Assembly: GCA_013350335.1 (NCBI GenBank)
Contig: CM023540.1
Span: forward strand, 22,175,175-22,239,174
Reading direction: 5' to 3'
DNA from: Chimonanthus salicifolius
Lineage: Eukaryota; Streptophyta; Magnoliopsida; Laurales; Calycanthaceae
Length of the DNA stretch: 64,000 nt
Shown: one piece after another, positions 1 to 11,900 of the stretch
Position numbering within the stretch: position 1 is the first letter of the stretch
Layout of the letters: each line of letters starts with the position of its first letter
Translations under genes and position numbers: made by a program
Notes under the pieces: generated by a model
Told to the model about the DNA's origin: nothing
The model's input: only the letters and a program-made list of their open reading frames with translations
The model's database searches: none

Positions 1-60
1 TAGCCCATTTGATTGTATCCAAAGAATCCCCCTCTATTACTAATTCACCTATCCATATAA
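1..60 (-). mobile_element. LINE RNase H-domain fragment in an intron (cut by window edge)
   Basis: Read on the minus strand, this stretch is open and encodes ELVIEGDSLDTIKWA. That resembles the RNase H motif (IIESDSSNAIKWA) of the better preserved LINE remnant at 25693-26361. It lies just downstream of the donor site of the last visible intron of the CPSF73-II-like gene, so it is most likely a non-LTR retrotransposon scrap in that intron. Only about 20 codons are visible. An RNase H-like host exon is a less likely alternative. Confidence 0.45.
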
Positions 61-87
61 CACTAAAGGCAAGGTAAGAAAACATAC

Positions 88-3000
88 ATGCCCTGCATAG
101 TAAGCACGGATTTGTAGATCCCTATCGACCTGCACCGTTTGCTTCACGTCAACTGCAATAACTGCAGAACACAAAACCAAGGGCAAAACATTACATCAGA
201 AAAAACAATTATAACTGTCAACTCCAGTCCAGATGTTCCCGTTTTCCTTTGGGGTGGAATATTTTAGCATTTGCCTTTTCCAGCTTCTGTTCTAGAAAGA
301 ATATTATAAAAAAAAAGGCAAAAAACACATTAAAACTTTTGATGAATCCTAATTGAAAAGACAAAGATGTTGCCAGGTTTAAGCTCTAAACAAAACTTCC
401 AGCCTAAACATGACAAACTTCCTGCTGAAATTCTTGGCAACTTCCTTCTTGGCCATTGAACAGAGTAGAATTGATAACTATATAAAAATTTGAGTAGAAA
501 GACGAAGAACATATAACCATTTCAAAATAATAATAATAAAGAAAAATAAAAGAGGAATAATATATAAAAAGTAACCCTTAAAGCATAATAGAGAATGAAT
601 TTCAATGGACAAAGCAAAAGGATCATCAAATTAACAAGAGGAGGGGGGGGAAGGAATGAGGAAGCATTAAATTTAGATTCAGCTCTGTTTTCTAGCTTCG
701 TAAATGTAGGAAACACTCAATGCTGATGGTCGTCATTTAAAAAATGAATAAATAAATAAGCATATGTAAAATGCAAAGGAAAACCCTAATATCATGGCCA
801 TTGGCATATTTATGGCCAAATATAATATCCAGATATTTTAAAATTTTGACATTTTTCTCGGGATATTATTAGAAAAACATCACAGAAAATAAATATTTAA
901 AATAAAACATAAATAAATTGGCAATAATAAATATTTAAAGAAATAACAGAGAATTGAACCTATTGAGATGTAACTTCACACTCTTTGTTAGTAATTATAA
1001 ATTTAATGCAAAATTTTGAACAAGATGAAGTAGGTTGATTACTGCTTAAAAAAGAAAAAGAAAAAAAGTAGTAGGTGGATCAATAGCAGGTCAGGCTCTT
1101 ATATGAGAGGTTGGGGTTTCAAGCCATACTCGAAACATTTTTTCAAATGCAATAATATCATGAAATCTCATGCTAAACCATATAAACAAAAATGGCAATA
1201 TTTTGTAAATAACAATACGTAAATGATATTATCATTTTAAAACCTTGTTGCAATATAATCGCGAGAGAAATCAATTCATCACTGATATTTGTTAGTTTGC
1301 CCAATATTAGGTACTTGCAACTCTTTAGATAAGCAAGCATACGGATGAAACCAGAATGAAATAATTACTGCTCAAAATAGAGCTGCATGGAGCCTTCTCT
1401 CCATCAAGAGAATTACTACAGTTTTTAAAACTGAAACTACTAAAACAATAAATAAGGGGAGTAATTGGAACCTCCCCTCCCTCTTTCTCTCTATCTTCGA
1501 TTAAAAGGCATTAGTGGATTTTCAATACAACAAATGATTAAGCATTTTATGATGAGAATTTTTGTCATTTACCAAAAATAGAGAATAACAGGGTCTCTCC
1601 TTTATAAAAGTAATAGTTGTCTCAACCATTCCCTAATAAAACATATAATCAAGGCAAATACCTTTCTTCATGCACTCCGTGATATCATCAGAGCTAAATG
1701 ATTCTTGCTCTCCTCTTCGGTCAACCATCACTTTTCGATAATCCTCGAGCATTAAAGGGGCCAAAGCTTTTGTTGGGTACTGCAAATACATCAAAGTCAT
1801 GCACATAATAAAATATGGTACTCAAAATGAAATGGGAACAAATACATAATTTTCTGCACACAACCAAGGGAAATGAAGATCAAACTAATAAAATAAGGCA
1901 GTGAAAATTCAAAGATATTAATTTAATAAGCATGCAAGCAAGTCGAATTCATTGAAAAATAACAAAAAGAAGATTTTGGACATGATGTAGCATCTAGAAG
2001 TTAAGAAAAGTACCACCATATTGATAAGATCTCATAGCATAAGTGATTATTATGCAATCTTAAAGACTGTGGTTTGATTCACTGTTGCCATTTCCAAGGG
2101 GGAGGAGGAGAGAAAGAGGATGAGGGGAACCACCACATGTAGTCAAGGATTACTGGAATTGTTCATAAACAAATGTATCTTGTGAAATTACCACCAGAAA
2201 ATCGAACAACAAGAAAAGCATTAAAAAAAGAACAATCTAAGAAATAAAAAAAAAAAGGAACAATCTAAGAAATCAGCATAAAAAAGACAGATCTACGAAA
2301 TCTTCAGTTATCTATTAACGATGATCCAAATTGTCCATCATGAGCTGATAAATTTGTTTGCTTACAAGTATTGGCCCAAAAAAAATGAAGAAGAAGGCCA
2401 TTATAAGAAAGGGGTGATAAATTTGCAAAATAGGCCATTGACCTCCGATAAAACTGACACAAATGTTGCAAGATTCCAAGTTAGTCCAAATACTCTATAA
2501 TCTAACTTAATGGATTCCTTTACAGACTCCAATCATATTTCAACACCTTATCTGTTACGCTCATGTGACCTTCCAACATCAACATCTGTCCTTTCTCATA
2601 ATTGATGGAACAAAATAAAAAAAACGCTTTAAAACTCCCTCATTTTATGTACAAACACTTGAGTTGTGTGAAACTCAAGCATAACATGCTATAGCATGAT
2701 AGCAGCTTAAGCACTTGACACATGTCATAAGATGTGCCTACTGACTTCTCCAAATAATAAAGAGGAGTCATCATTCAAAAAAATAATAAAGAGGAGTTAA
2801 GAATATTCCTAAAGGCAAAATTGTAGTACCCCGCCCCAGAGGAGGTCTATAAAAAAAAAGTTGCACATTGCTAGTTACATTGGAAATTCCCTGGTATATA
2901 AGTGGTATCCTTCCTCCTTCTAGCATAAGGCATTTTGGGAGCAACAGTGGGTTAGCTCGCCAAAGCAAAACCGTGCGTGCCTGCGTGTGTGGGCCAAAGC

Positions 3001-6000
3001 AAACAATATTATGCTAGCGGGACGGATCATTACAAATGGTATCAGAGAATGATTCAACTCTCTGCCTGAGGGTGTGGGTTTGGTTCTTGTGTGTGTGGAG
3101 CCGGGGACGGCTCTGGCTTTAAGGGGGGTAGATTGTAATACCCCGCCCCAGAGGGAGTCTATAAAAAAAAAAGTCTCACATTGCTAGTTGCATTAGAAAT
3201 TCCCTAATATATAAATCGTAGCCTTCTTCCTTCTAGCACAAGGCCTTTTGAGAGTAACAGTGGGTTGGCTCGCCAAAGCAAAGTCGCGCAGGCCTGTGTG
3301 TGTGGGCCAAAGCGGACAATATTGTGCTAGCGGGACGGGTCGTTACAAAAATAGGCAATGGCATTATTCAATGCCAGTCTCTTGATACAAGGTGGCAATT
3401 CTAAGCCAAGAGTTAATTGACTTCAACCTTCCATTCAAACCTCTGACTGAAATGACAAAGTGTGCTGATGTTTTGTCATGTTGAATATCCATGCCATCCT
3501 TATATTTGGTGGGCCAATGGGCACATCACATGCCACATGTCACGTTTTCCTAATCCAATGAGACACTACTATGAAAAAAATGCTTAACTAGTGCATAAAA
3601 AAATTAAAAAAATAGTGTTTTTTTTTAATTAAAAAAAATAGTGCTTTTTTTAATTAAAAAAAATAGTGCTTTGCAAACAGAAAAATATTTTGTAGCAATC
3701 AGGTTGTAGTATAGCCAAGCCTATAGGCCCACACAGATTAGAAGATCACAATCATGGTTTTTAAGACACTAACAATAAATGGCTCAAAATGTAAGAAGTT
3801 CAATCTAAAATAGGAGCAATTCCAATAGAGATGAGTAGTCCATGCCTAGATCCTTTCATCACATGTTGGCCTAGTTGGGCCCCTGATGCTGGTCAGCTGG
3901 TGCAGCACTCTGGCCCTGGTTGCACACAAAATTTTCTTAAACTATTTTTACAGTCACAAAGTTGGTCATATGGATGGGTTTTGTCACCATCAATATAAAT
4001 TGGAATCCCCTATAGACAAAAGTTGCCATGTGGCATGTGTATATTGTCACAGCAATCCACCAAATGGAAAGAGATCGTGTAGAATGTGCATATCCCAAAT
4101 ACTAAAGTCAGGCCATCTAAGTTTTCTGATCATCCAACCTTAGGTCTTGAAATAAATGATTGGTGGAAAAAAGAAATGCTTCTATTCTCATTAGTTCAGG
4201 CCTTAGATGACTCTAAATTATGTTATTCAACTATATCAAATATCCTTTCATTTAGTGGGATCGATACATAGACATCATGTGATGCGGCCTCCTCTTTGTT
4301 TTTGTCTATTGAATTTCCATATAGAGCAGTCCATAAAGGATGCAACTCTTTTACATTTCTTACCTGTTTTGATGGCTTTCTGGGCTCCATCAATTAACTC
4401 AATGGCTGGTGAGAGTGAGGAAGAAACAGGGACACTAAGAAATTAAATATAATTGAACTATGTAAGGAACCACTGCAGACTAGTTCATAGAGGATCCAAA
4501 CTCATCCCCAGTTTGGCAGGAGATTATGAGAATCATGGAAGATGGTTAGATCAAATGTGTTTATCTGTTTAAGCCATATAGCTGATCGATGTTAATCACA
4601 AAACTGCCACTGTGAATTAGAAACAGAGAAAAAATGGATGAAATTACAATTACCATTAAGAGTACAGAATCAAAACAAATATAAATGACCAATGAACTGA
4701 GATAAATAACATAATCAAGTTTTTTTATATAGAAGTGTTGAGGCCAAGGGGATTTGAAACCATTATTTTCCATATAGCCACAAAACCAATATATCCAGAA
4801 AAAATAGAAAGAACGGGAACTTACAGTCATGTAAATTGGCCCACGGTATCCACACACCTCTGTGAAATAAGGAAGAGCTCCAATATGATCTAGATGACTG
4901 AAAATTAAAAAAAAAATGGCAAGAAACAAAAACATCAAGGAAGCAACATCAATGCTTGGCCCCAAATCTAAAAGCATTTTTGTTTGTATTCACATTTCAA
5001 GTGCAAACTATCTTCCACTGAGGAAAAGAATTTGTACTGCAGTTGATTAGTGCTTATTATTGCAATCATAGAAGTTCTGGGTTTGAGTCATGTTACCACT
5101 CAGAGAGTGGTAACCACATTTGCAAGCCAATTATGATAACCAAGCTAAGCTAATGGGATAACTATATATGTCCATAATACCATTTGATCGCCCATATACA
5201 AGTTGAGTAACTGGCAGTAACAGGATACTTGTATGATACTTTGCAGAAGATGATTTAGGTAATCTTACTCTCCCGACTTTGTTATATTCAAAACCAAAAT
5301 TATTACAGCATTTGCCCACAAGGGTGTAGTTCAGTTGGCTTGAGCTTTTAGGAATAGACTAGAGGTTTTGGGTTTAACCCTGCCCGGAGTTACCCAATAC
5401 ACACACACATTATAGTATACTTCTGTACACACGTTACAGTATACTTTTGTCCTAAGAAATATATGAAAGAAAGGTTATGGAAGATAACTGGGGTCAAATG
5501 ATATTAAGCGTGATTGGAAAGCTTCATCATTTAATAGCAGTAAAAGATATAATAGCAAAGGTGAACTGTTTCAAGTGAAAAACATATAACTAGCGTGAAA
5601 GTATATTATGAACAGATACTCATATTTGCATCTGTGATCCTGGAACTAAGAAATTGGTTTTTGTCGTATCCCTGTTTCTATATTGCACCACCGAAGCTGA
5701 TGCTGGGAGCTTCTATAGTGCATCACCAAATCTTCTGCGGGACTCACCAGCTGAAGTTTTTAGATGACTTAAAGGTGAGTCCGACCAACGCCAGTCCACT
5801 ACCCAAAAAAAAAGCCACTAGTTCAGCTAAGTATGATATATATCTTCAATGGTGCATTTGGATTTATCCAGACCACAGGCAGCTTTTTTGTCTCAATTGA
5901 GCAGAAGAATGATTCGACTCAAATGGGTGGAATCAGACTTATACAGAAAATCCAAAACAGTGATAAGGAAGGGATTGATTTTGCTTACAAGTGGGTGATG

Positions 6001-6286
6001 ATAATGCAGGTGAGAGCAGAGTCGAAATCTCCGGAATTGGAGACGAGGGAGAAATCGGGGTAGCGGCGGTGATCGAGATAGCCCATGTGCATTCCACAAT
6101 CAAACATGATCCTCTTTCCTCCAATGGAGACCACCACACAGCTCTTCCCCACCTCCTGCCCCGCTCCTGCAACTCAAACACAATTCTTCCTCAAAACTCA
6201 AGGGAAATTACAGCAAAAAAGGAAATCGAAGAAAAGGACAAGAAGAAGAAGAAGAAAGGACCTAGAACGAGGCATTCGATCGCCAT
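88..6286 (-). CDS. CPSF73-II: CPSF73-II / INTS11-type RNA endonuclease, first five coding exons (partial)
   Basis: This is the N-terminal 156 residues of a metallo-beta-lactamase/beta-CASP RNA 3'-end endonuclease, of the plant CPSF73-II (INTS11-like) type, which acts in nuclear pre-mRNA or snRNA 3' processing. Coding exons on the minus strand are 6286-6262, 6166-5989, 4897-4825, 1779-1662 and 161-88. All splice sites are GT-AG and the reading frame is kept across every joint. The protein starts MAIECLVLGAGQEVGKSC. It has the motif-1 aspartate (FDCG, D31), the metal-binding HFHLDH (H67, H69, D71, H72) split by intron 2, then GALPYFTEVCGYRGPIYM, YPTKALAPLMLEDYRKVM, and ends at the motif-3 histidine (AYYAGH, H156). 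The beta-CASP and C-terminal parts lie beyond the left edge. Exon 1 is only 25 nt, and the roughly 3 kb intron 3 houses a TRIM element. A telo-box lies 14 nt upstream of the ATG. The family call is firm; the Integrator versus CPSF role is inferred. Confidence 0.93.
162..1661 (-). other. Intron 4 of the CPSF73-II-like gene
   Basis: AT-rich intron of 1.5 kb with no coding signal. It holds a possible tRNA-like SINE relic near 1070-1130 (a head resembling GTAGGTGGATCAATAGC and a GGGGTTTCAAGCC B-box-like stretch) and many A-runs. Nothing else is recognisable. Confidence 0.6.
2822..3034 (+). repeat. 5' LTR of the intronic TRIM
   Basis: 213 bp, TG...CA ended. Near its 3' end it carries the block AACAATATTATGCTAGCGGG followed by a terminal ATCATTACA. 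Related blocks recur in the LTRs at 22954, 36715 and 56455. Confidence 0.88.
3134..3347 (+). repeat. 3' LTR of the intronic TRIM
   Basis: 214 bp. It starts TGTAATACCCCGCC, ends GGGACGGGTCGTTACA, and is preceded by the polypurine tract. It is followed by the AAAAT target duplication. Confidence 0.88.
5320..5400 (+). repeat. tRNA-derived SINE head in intron 2 of the CPSF73-II-like gene
   Basis: A tRNA-like internal promoter is visible: an A-box-like TGTAGTTCAGTTGG near 5325 and a B-box-like GGTTTAACCC at 5371-5380. The sequence cannot fold as an intact tRNA, and a (CA)-rich tail follows. It is read as a SINE relic rather than a tRNA gene. Confidence 0.5.
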
Positions 6287-6299
6287 AGTTTCTCTCGAA

Positions 6300-6308
6300 A
6301 AACCCTAA
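6300..6308 (-). promoter_or_regulatory. Telo-box upstream of the CPSF73-II-like start
   Basis: AAACCCTAA on the plus strand (TTAGGGTTT in the direction of the gene) lies 14 nt before the ATG. Telo-boxes are common in promoters and leaders of plant housekeeping genes. Function here is inferred from position only. Confidence 0.4.
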
Positions 6309-6820
6309 AATGGCTGTAGTTGCTGCGCGCGCTTTGGAATTCGGATTGATTCAAACAAGGATTAAACGAGAGCGTCGTCTGCAACACGGGTTTGGTCGAA
6401 CCTGTCCAAGTTAAATTCAACGGTAACCCTACCCAATCCCCCTCTAACCCAAGCAGTATTACACCACCTCTTTAAATCGAACAGTTAATTAAATTGTTTA
6501 AATTATTGTAAATTGTGATGTTAAATATGATATTATAGTAATAATATATTATTATATACGAAAAATAAAAATTATATTACTATCATAATATTATAATAAA
6601 AATAATGAAAGATGTTATTTTAGTTAACTATAAGAAAAGAAAATTAAAATATATAAGAGTCATAATAGTTTTGAAAAAAATCGAATCGTCTTAAGGTCAA
6701 TCATGTGGTTCAATTGAATGTTTATAATATTAATTTAATTCAACAAGTCTCTCTAATCTTAAATTATAACCAATTTAAAATTTGAAAAGTTCAAAAATAT
6801 ATTTTTGTTGATTGAATTTT

Positions 6821-6987
6821 TTTTTTTTTTGGATTATCGTGTGGGAAATTCAGATACAGTACTACTAAAACTCCTACGAATGAGCTCACTACCCTTAAGA
6901 CACATCAATGTTAATTCATGGAGACTCAAACCTGCAACCTCCCGTTTCCTGAGGCTGGAGACAACTAGTTGAGCTACACCATGTGGG
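6821..6987 (-). repeat. tRNA-derived SINE with target-site duplication
   Basis: On the minus strand the element starts with a tRNA-like head (A-box-like GGTGTAGCTCAACTAG, B-box-like GGTTTGAGTCTCC) and ends in a poly(A) run, seen as T-run 6821-6830. A perfect 12-bp duplication TGATTGAATTTT flanks it at 6809-6820 and 6988-6999. Sequences similar to its tail recur near 33345-33430 and 58738-58830. Confidence 0.82.
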
Positions 6988-7258
6988 TGATTGAATTTTA
7001 AAATAAGTTTTGACTCTCTAATCTAATGAATACTTGAAAAAAAAAGTTGAATAATACTATACACCATAATGATGGGAAAAGCTCTCAAATTTTGATTGAT
7101 TGTTTGGTTTAACTCATCTTAAGATTTTTTTAATTATGCATGTATTGCTAAATATATAAACATTTAGAATTTAATATTAAGGTATACTTATGTTTTTCAC
7201 AAGTAGTAGGATATTTATTAATAAAAAAATTATCAGCTTTATAATGGTGTCTATAATA

Positions 7259-7438
7259 CTCATTCTGTCTCAATTTAGTTGTCTCAAATGCATTTTAAAA
7301 CAGTCTCAAAATAGTTGTCTCATTTGCATTTTGAAAAAGTTAAAAGGATATTTGAGAGAAATTGATAAGGCTTTTGAGAGCTTTTTTTTAAAAATTCAAA
7401 TTTTTAAAATGAGACAACTAAAATAGGACAAGAAGGAG
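7259..7438. mobile_element. Stowaway-like (Tc1/mariner) MITE
   Basis: 180 bp with TA on both sides. The left end is CTCATTCTGTCTCAATTTAG; the right end, reverse complemented, is CTCCTTCTTGTCCTATTTTA followed by GTTGTCTC. This is the familiar CTCCCTCCGTYCC-type Stowaway terminus in decayed form. A relative lies at 35342. Confidence 0.72.
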
Positions 7439-8067
7439 TATTACTCTATATATTTAGACATGAAGTTAGGAGTAATGATGAGTTTATTGAAAAGATAAGT
7501 ATGAGTTCTACTAAAAGTCTCTTTAATTAAATCAATAAAAAGGGTTTAGTCCCTCTAACATTGAAAAATCAGTTTCTCGGAAACATTTAAATCTTAGTTT
7601 AGTGCATCAACTCCATAATATTACTCCAATTGAACCAAATTAAGCTCACTCCAAGTTGAACTGTACAGTTATGTTTGGTTTATGAAACACTAATTTAAGC
7701 CCTTTTATTAATGAAATTTGCATGATAGTGTATAGACATTCCTCGGCCTGTCTAAGGGAAGAATAAAGTTTATACTTTTCAGTTTTAAGGGGGTGATATA
7801 TAAATATCGTGTTTGTTGGACTTTATTTGAGAATATCTAAAAATCAAGAGGCCCAAAATTTGGACCTGATGGGCTTAAATTATGTCTCCTTTTCACAATA
7901 GTTCATGTGGTTCTTTTAATGATAAAACCATGAGCCCATATGAGCCCAAATGGGTGATAATTAGGTCAAAGTATTCAGCCCATTTAAGGCCCGATACATC
8001 TATGTTCAGCTTTTTGTATTTAGTATCGCCTATTGTTATATACTATTGTCTAAAATACAAAACCCAC

Positions 8068-8223
8068 TTTAAAAAGTAGGAGTCTTGAGTTCAATTCTCA
8101 TTCCAATCTAAATAGTCACTCTCCGTAGAGTTACAGTGGTGTATGTGAGTAGAGAGACTTTCACATGTCTCGATCAGTAGGATGCTCTAAGAGGCCTCTG
8201 CAAATAGGTCATGAAAAAAAAAA
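8068..8223 (+). repeat. SINE copy (same family as 34612, 39965, 49609)
   Basis: It has a B-box-like GAGTTCAATTCTCA, then the family body with GAGACTTTCACATGTCTCGA and CTAAGAGGCCTC, and ends in an A-run at about 8214-8225. The 5' part is missing or decayed. Confidence 0.6.
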
Positions 8224-8573
8224 AATTAGAAACTATTTAATTTCTATATTTAGAATTTTTAAGTAAACAATATTATTTATGAACCACAATTTAATCAAGA
8301 TTTTATGTGGTCAAATGTACGGAGATGAATGCATTTGAGAAGTGTTTTAAAATGATGCTTCTCATAAAAAAAATCATATTGATTGGATTTGAAAAGTTGT
8401 AATTTTCAAGAATTCAAAGATCAAAGAATAGAATATCTTTGAATGAGTTTTAGTTCAAGGTAAAGATCAACTCGAAATGAATTAATATTAGTTATCACTA
8501 TAGTTCGATGTGATAAAAAGTGTGATTAAATTCAAGCGCCAATGGACCCCACATGAGACCTCATGTGGTGACG

Positions 8574-8711
8574 CTCATTTGGATCGGGAATAAAGGGGGT
8601 GATGGGAGGTAACCCTCTTTACCCTTTTCTAGTAATCCCCCATTACCCTTACCCCTGGATGCACTCCCGTTGATGTACCCCCATGAAAATTTACCCTCCG
8701 TCCAAACGCAA
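8574..8711. repeat. MITE with TTTGGAT-type inverted ends
   Basis: Inverted ends are CATTTGGATCGGGAATAAAGG on the left and, reverse complemented, GCGTTTGGACGGAGGGTAAA on the right. Similar ends occur at 30807-30940, 37037-37309 and 48753-49070. No clear target duplication was found. Confidence 0.45.
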
Positions 8712-8873
8712 CCTTCATTTCAAAATGGCTTGTGAGAGGATACTTTCCACGTGGAGTTAAAAGATTGCGTACTCCACAAGTCTCCATGATTAATTTTCAA
8801 ATGGCGCTAACACAACTCTTAACCGTTCGCATCCCTCTAAAATACGCCCTCTGCGTAATACCCAATCAAAGAG

Positions 8874-8880
8874 TATAAAT
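8874..8880 (+). promoter_or_regulatory. Possible TATA box of the CNOT9-like gene
   Basis: TATAAAT lies 42-48 nt upstream of the ATG at 8922. If used, it implies a leader of only about 15-20 nt. Confidence 0.35.
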
Positions 8881-8921
8881 TCCTTCTCAGCTCTCAGATT
8901 CTCCAGAGAGACAGAGGGAGA

Positions 8922-11900
8922 ATGGAAGAGATTGGCGAAATGATGAATGAGAGAGAATTGCAGACATTGGAGGAGAGAACCATCAATCTCCTTCAAGACT
9001 CAAAAATTGATCAGGGTCTCTCTCTCTTTCTCTCTCTTTATTTTTACATTTCTAAGTGTTCCTTATTTCTTTCTTCTTCTTTCTTTTGCTTTTTTGGTAG
9101 AGTTTTCGGCGGCAAAGGAACGGAAGAGTGGAGGAAAGAAGCTCAAACTGAAATGGTTGCGGAGGCCAATGCCAATCACAGAAGTGATTCGCGAGCTCCA
9201 TGACCAAACTATCAGAGAATACGCTCTCAGATTCCTCAGCCATTTCCTCATCGAGGTTGATTTTTTTAGTTTCTTTTTTCTAGGGTCAGTTTTTCCGGAT
9301 TTTATTCATTTATTGTTCTTTTCTCCTTTTTAATGTTATGGGTTTTACTGAATTGGGTCAGGTATTTTGGTTGTATTTTTTCTTGTTAGGGTTACTGCTA
9401 AACATGGAGGTGCTCATGATTATTTTAACTGAATTATTATTTATATTTGCTCTGCTTGTTGGTCTCAATTTCGTTCCTGTTATTCCCCTACTTCAGTTTT
9501 GAGAACAAAGTTCCAAAACTTGAGACTTAAACTTGACTCAAAATTTAACTGAGTCGAGTAACCAAGATGAGTTTTTCAGAGGGAAAAACTCAATAAAACT
9601 TGCTTTTCGCTGGACTCAAATCCCATTGAATAAACTCTAACTGAATGGCCAGAGTTTTTTCCTCCTGGTGGCATCTTTTGCTTCCTTGAGGTACTGCATT
9701 AGGCCAGACTATATTTGGTTGGATGTGGATTTCTGCCTATTTCCCCAAATCAATTTCCAGTGCATTTTTGGGATATGAATATGAGGAGAGAAGCATCTCA
9801 CCTGGGATTTCTTTGTTTCAAGTCCCAAATGCACCATTAGTTTTGTCTCCAAATTGGACTTTTGTACTGTCATTGTCCTTACTTGGGTTTCAGTTCATCA
9901 GCTTGATGGCCAATTTCTGGTTCTTTCTTTTGTAGAGAAGGGAAGAAGATCCAGATAACTACTACAGAACTGGGTACCTGTTATTCACTTCCTTCGGTTC
10001 GATGACTATCTTGACACAGGTTTTCTTTTCACTGCTAATTTCAAATTTACACTGTTGGGTTTTCTATATCAAAAAATTTTTACAAAAATATACATCCTTT
10101 GTGGAATAGGAGCTAGTCTCATTTCTCAGAAAGATGGTAGATGGCACTCTTAATGTACGATCTTTCAAGCGCGCTGCCAATGTTCTAACCCTTTTTCAGG
10201 TAGCAGAATCTCTTTCTTGACATGATTGTTTTTGTTATATCATGTTTTCATCCACACTACTGACTGCAGTTTGTCTTGATGCAGAGCATTGCTGCCAACA
10301 AAGATACAAGACAGAAATTTTTGAGTAGTAAGATTTCACATACTTCTGAATTATCAAAATTATTAGTACCAAATCCACTCTGAATTTTCAAGAAGCTTGC
10401 TAAAAATATACTAAATTTGATACTCTATAAATTGTTCCATTTGCTTCATTATGTACTAGCTAATGGTGGATGATGTTTGGCTGTCTACCTTTTTTCAAAG
10501 ACACTTTACCTTGTTTTGAGTGTATTTTGGGTGTCCTGGATCATTCAAGATGGCTAGATGCTCTGTTAGAAATAGGGGAATAGGAGTAGATGGTATGAAG
10601 TTCTAATTGGAGATCTTTCTGTCATTACTACAGAAACTACCTAAGTTGAGGACTATCTCTTCTCCTTAAAACAGTAACTGCCCCCAAAACACTGACTTGC
10701 TGTCTGCAATCAGGTTATAGACTTATAATCTGATTGTTGCATGACTGTTTGCAGTACTGAATGCAGCCTTGAATGCCACTATAGAACACCCAGAAAATAA
10801 CTCATAAATTTTTTTGATGAGATAGGATAAAATGTTTTGGAATCCAGGTGTCCTCCATAAACTCCTAGAAGGCACTGGCAAATGGTCACACTTTTTAACT
10901 GGAAAGTCACATTTTCAAATGGGACCTCTTAGGAGAAATTTGAATTAATATTTAGTTCAATATCAGTATTTTGAAAATACCAACATGGTCTCCTGTCAAA
11001 GTTGAATTTCAACTTATTTCAGGACATACTTGAAAAGATTCAACATCGAAAATTGGAAACCAATGTCATCTGGTTCTTCTTTTTCTTGCCGACTCAAAAG
11101 CAGTGTGCAGGATAAACCCTATACACTGTAAAGCATTTGCATGTAAAGCATCATCAAATTTATACTGTCTTTCCTAATTTCGTAATGAATTAGTTTCAGT
11201 TTAAGCTGATAGTATTAGATTTTTAGGTTCAATATTATGCACTGAATATAAAATAGATTGTCATCTAGGATTTTTTTACAGGCAGATCAGAATGGAAGAG
11301 GACTTAGCCCTAAATGAGGACAATTGCTGAATTCACAAAACCAAACTCTCTAGATGGATAGGGATCAAATGATGATGATGAAGATGATAATGCTGAATTC
11401 TAGATTGAACATTTGCACCTTCCAAAGTCTTGAAACTTTCTTTTCTACATGAATTTTAATCATTGTTTTCTGCATTTCAGCATGTGTGCCAAACTTCTTG
11501 ATACCTATGATAGTTCACGAAAGTCTAGAAGAGGCATATGCAGATGTCCAAGCAATATCCCTCTCTGTCATCGGGATTTTGTGCCAGGTACTCATAACCA
11601 TTCAAGGCTTTTGGTTGGTCTTTGACACATTGGCAATTTGATCTGACCTTTGTAATTCCTTCAAAGACTAGAGAACCCGAAATCATTCAATGGGCCATTG
11701 AGAGTGATATGGTGGAAGTCTGCCGCACCGCAATGGAGATTGGGAATGAAATCTCGAAAGTGGTATGATCTATATTGCTTGTTGCAGCGTTTCTAATTAA
11801 TGTAGGATTTACCAACAGAATGTCAAAAATGATAAACTTCCGTCACTCCATGAGTTAGTAACAGGTAACATTTTGCCACTGGTAAAAAGGCATAAGGTTG

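Larger units (their letters stand above)
2822..3347 (+). mobile_element. Complete TRIM retrotransposon in intron 3 of the CPSF73-II-like gene
   Basis: Two LTRs, 2822-3034 and 3134-3347, begin TGTARTACCCCGCCCCAGAG and end TTACA. Only 99 bp lie between them. The primer-binding site is TGGTATCAGAG (3037-3047), the usual plant initiator-Met-tRNA type, and a polypurine tract AAGGGGGGTAGA sits just before the 3' LTR. A perfect 5-bp target duplication AAAAT flanks the element (2817-2821 and 3348-3352). There is no coding capacity, as expected for a TRIM. It is inserted antisense to the host gene inside a roughly 3 kb intron. The LTRs differ at many positions, so the insertion is not recent. Confidence 0.93.
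6287..8921. other. Divergent intergenic region between the CPSF73-II-like and CNOT9-like genes
   Basis: 2.6 kb separating two head-to-head genes. No conserved coding sequence is seen. It holds the telo-box of the left gene, a SINE with target duplications (6821-6987), a Stowaway MITE (7259-7438), a SINE copy near 8068-8223, a MITE at 8574-8711, and a possible TATA box for the right gene at 8874. Confidence 0.7.

Noticed and set aside
4561..4977. A 138-codon minus-strand frame read as a separate protein
   Set aside because: Only its middle (exon 3, 4825-4897) is conserved; the rest is intron of the CPSF73-II-like gene.
5320..5400. A tRNA gene in an intron
   Set aside because: A- and B-box-like motifs are present but arms cannot pair into a cloverleaf, and an A/CA-rich tail follows. 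A SINE relic fits better.
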